DNA of 6,218 bases from the NCBI GenBank assembly GCA_937897245.1, contig CALCBO010000008.1, positions 1 through 6,218 on the forward strand, read 5' to 3'. How positions within the stretch are numbered: the stretch's first letter is position 1; each line of letters opens with the position of its first letter. This DNA is from an uncultured Caryophanales bacterium. Its GTDB lineage: Bacteria > Bacillota_I > Bacilli_A > RF39 > UBA660. Made by a program: the position numbers and the translations under genes. Below the pieces are notes generated by a model that saw only the letters and a program-made list of their open reading frames with translations, did no database searches and was not told where the DNA came from. Shown here one piece after another: positions 5,536 through 6,218 of the stretch.

Positions 5536-5751
5536 ATGTCTTATAAAAGAGAAAAAGCATGGATATGGAAGAAGATTAATGATGGCGTGAAACCAGAAGT
5601 TCTTCGAGATTGTGTTGGTGTCTTTTCTAATAAAAAGAAAGAAGACGTAATGAAAAAGAAAAACTTATCTTCTAAGCAATATGAGAAAAGATATAACTTT
5701 TTAGAAAATACTTATTATTTGTTAAATTCAAATGAATATAAAAAAAGGTGA
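5536..5751 (+). CDS. Small hypothetical basic protein
   Basis: This 71-residue protein is Lys/Arg-rich and lacks a membrane segment or export signal. I recognise no family. It starts MSYKREKAWIWKKINDGV, has a probable short helical pair around PEVLRDCVGVF, a basic run (NKKKEDVMKKKN) and a Tyr-rich C-terminal helix (YEKRYNFLENTYYLL). The start ATG 5536 lies 8 bases after the nuclease stop with AGGTG at 5526-5530. It ends with TGA at 5749-5751, which shows the standard code. Same strand and spacing put it in the same operon. A minus-strand frame overlapping its end is a shadow. Confidence 0.75.
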   Translation: MSYKREKAWIWKKINDGVKPEVLRDCVGVFSNKKKEDVMKKKNLSSKQYEKRYNFLENTYYLLNSNEYKKR

Positions 5752-5753
5752 TC

Positions 5754-5792
5754 ACAGGAATCAGCTCTCTCCCAACATAAGTTGGTTCCTGT
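5754..5792 (+). ncRNA. Structured intercistronic RNA element (candidate cis-regulator)
   Basis: Outer arms ACAGGAA (5754-5760) and TTCCTGT (5786-5792) and inner arms CCAAC (5772-5776) and GTTGG (5781-5785) stack into a 12-bp stem with an ATAA loop and an 11-nt bulge on the 5' side (5761-5771). No T run follows, so it is not a simple terminator. TCTCC at 5768-5772, mostly in the bulge, can pair with the downstream ribosome site GGAGG (5821-5825), one pair being G-U. This would allow a translation-controlling pseudoknot, or the stem may be an mRNA processing or stabilising site. It matches no RNA family I recognise. Confidence 0.5.
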
Positions 5793-5833
5793 TCACATAA
5801 ATAGAATGATTGTAAGTTTAGGAGGAAAAGAAA

Positions 5834-6218
5834 ATGGAAAAAAACGAAAAAATTGTTCACAAAATCAATAAGGTAGAAGTAGATGGAATTACATTTAACT
5901 ACTCAGAAGAAGTAGCTAAAAGAAGAAGAGAAATGACTGATAAAGACATTGAAGCTTTATCAAATGTATCTTTTTGTCAATTAAGCTCTTCATTTAACAA
6001 AAAGACTAAAAGAAGAATGTTTAGTTTAAACGTTCATCTATTAGCAAATCAAATTGTTGATACAATTCCTTTAACAAATCAACAATTCAACATCATTGCA
6101 GCATCACATGGATATAAAGCTGATAATACAAAAGATTTTCCAGCTACTAAGATTCCATGTAAAGTAAGATTTTTACAAGGCACATCAAGTTCTGATGGAA
6201 CAGCTTATAAGTCTTGTG
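5834..6218 (+). CDS. Hypothetical element protein, 3' end cut by window edge
   Basis: The frame from ATG 5834 stays open for 128 codons to the window edge, with GGAGG at 5821-5825 as a strong ribosome site. It begins MEKNEKIVHKINKVEVDGIT and continues through EEVAKRRREMTDKDIEALSN, FNKKTKRRMFSLNVHLL, an ANQIVDTIPLTNQQF stretch and PCKVRFLQGTSSSDGTAYKS. The N-terminal half is charged and helical; the second half looks beta-rich, with a strand-like VRF-turn-SSDG hairpin. I do not recognise the family, and the C-terminus is missing. It is separated from the upstream genes by 82 bases holding the folded leader element, so its expression may be set separately from the rest of the operon. Confidence 0.82.
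   Translation, partial: MEKNEKIVHKINKVEVDGITFNYSEEVAKRRREMTDKDIEALSNVSFCQLSSSFNKKTKRRMFSLNVHLLANQIVDTIPLTNQQFNIIAASHGYKADNTKDFPATKIPCKVRFLQGTSSSDGTAYKSC

Larger units (their letters stand above)
4081..6218. mobile_element. One end of an integrated mobile element, continuing past the right edge
   Basis: The claim rests on the tRNA-Phe 3' fragment at 4036-4080. Its 3' side keeps a tRNA terminator and leads to housekeeping-type genes, so the inserted DNA should be on its 5' side, to the right. The content agrees: a ribbon-helix-helix regulator, a divergent operator-rich promoter, and a compact operon of short, lysine-rich, unrecognised genes with a GIY-YIG nuclease. No integrase, relaxase, replication initiator or phage structural gene is visible, so the element could be conjugative, mobilizable, a prophage or a satellite. 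Confidence 0.7.

Noticed and set aside
5672..5860. A 62-codon minus-strand frame
   Set aside because: It runs antisense across the end of a supported gene, the folded leader and the start of the next gene, with no promoter or ribosome site.

Overview
The window is strongly A/T-rich and uses the standard code: TGA is a stop at 5749-5751 and tryptophan is TGG. Ribosome binding sites are of the AGGAGG type. A D-alanyl-D-alanine carboxypeptidase and a lipobox lipoprotein point to a walled, low-GC Gram-positive bacterium of the Bacilli/Erysipelotrichia/RF39 kind rather than a wall-less mollicute. That placement is inference from gene content and composition.

The left part (1 to about 4035) reads as host chromosome, and every gene there is on the minus strand. 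In transcription order it holds: four direct copies of GTAATCGTTAAA (3776-3869) upstream of an extended -10 promoter; a small gene that appears broken by a one-base deletion (3719-3499); an 892-residue surface lipoprotein built from repeated beta-rich modules (3449-771); and a D-Ala-D-Ala carboxypeptidase that runs off the left edge (712-1).

The junction is at 4036-4080. This minus-strand segment is the 3' part of a tRNA-Phe gene, from the first base of the anticodon loop to the encoded CCA. A good minus-strand terminator lies just downstream (3984-4023). The 5' half is absent, and tRNA similarity stops abruptly at 4080/4081. This is the expected scar of an element inserted by site-specific recombination into tRNA-Phe. 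The displaced 3' end stays beside its original downstream sequence on the left, which puts the element on the right.

The right part (about 4081-6218) is therefore read as one end of an integrated mobile element. A ribbon-helix-helix regulator (minus strand) faces a consensus promoter overlapped by TGATA/TATCA operator-like repeats. That promoter starts a tightly packed plus-strand operon: two unrecognised basic proteins, a GIY-YIG nuclease domain protein, another small basic protein, a structured intercistronic RNA, and an unrecognised protein cut by the right edge. No integrase, relaxase, replication or capsid gene is visible, so the element class (integrative conjugative or mobilizable element, prophage or satellite) cannot be decided. 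The most noteworthy points are the tRNA-Phe junction, the operator-rich divergent control region with its cluster of unknown small genes, the repeat array upstream of a broken gene, and the folded leader at 5754-5792.
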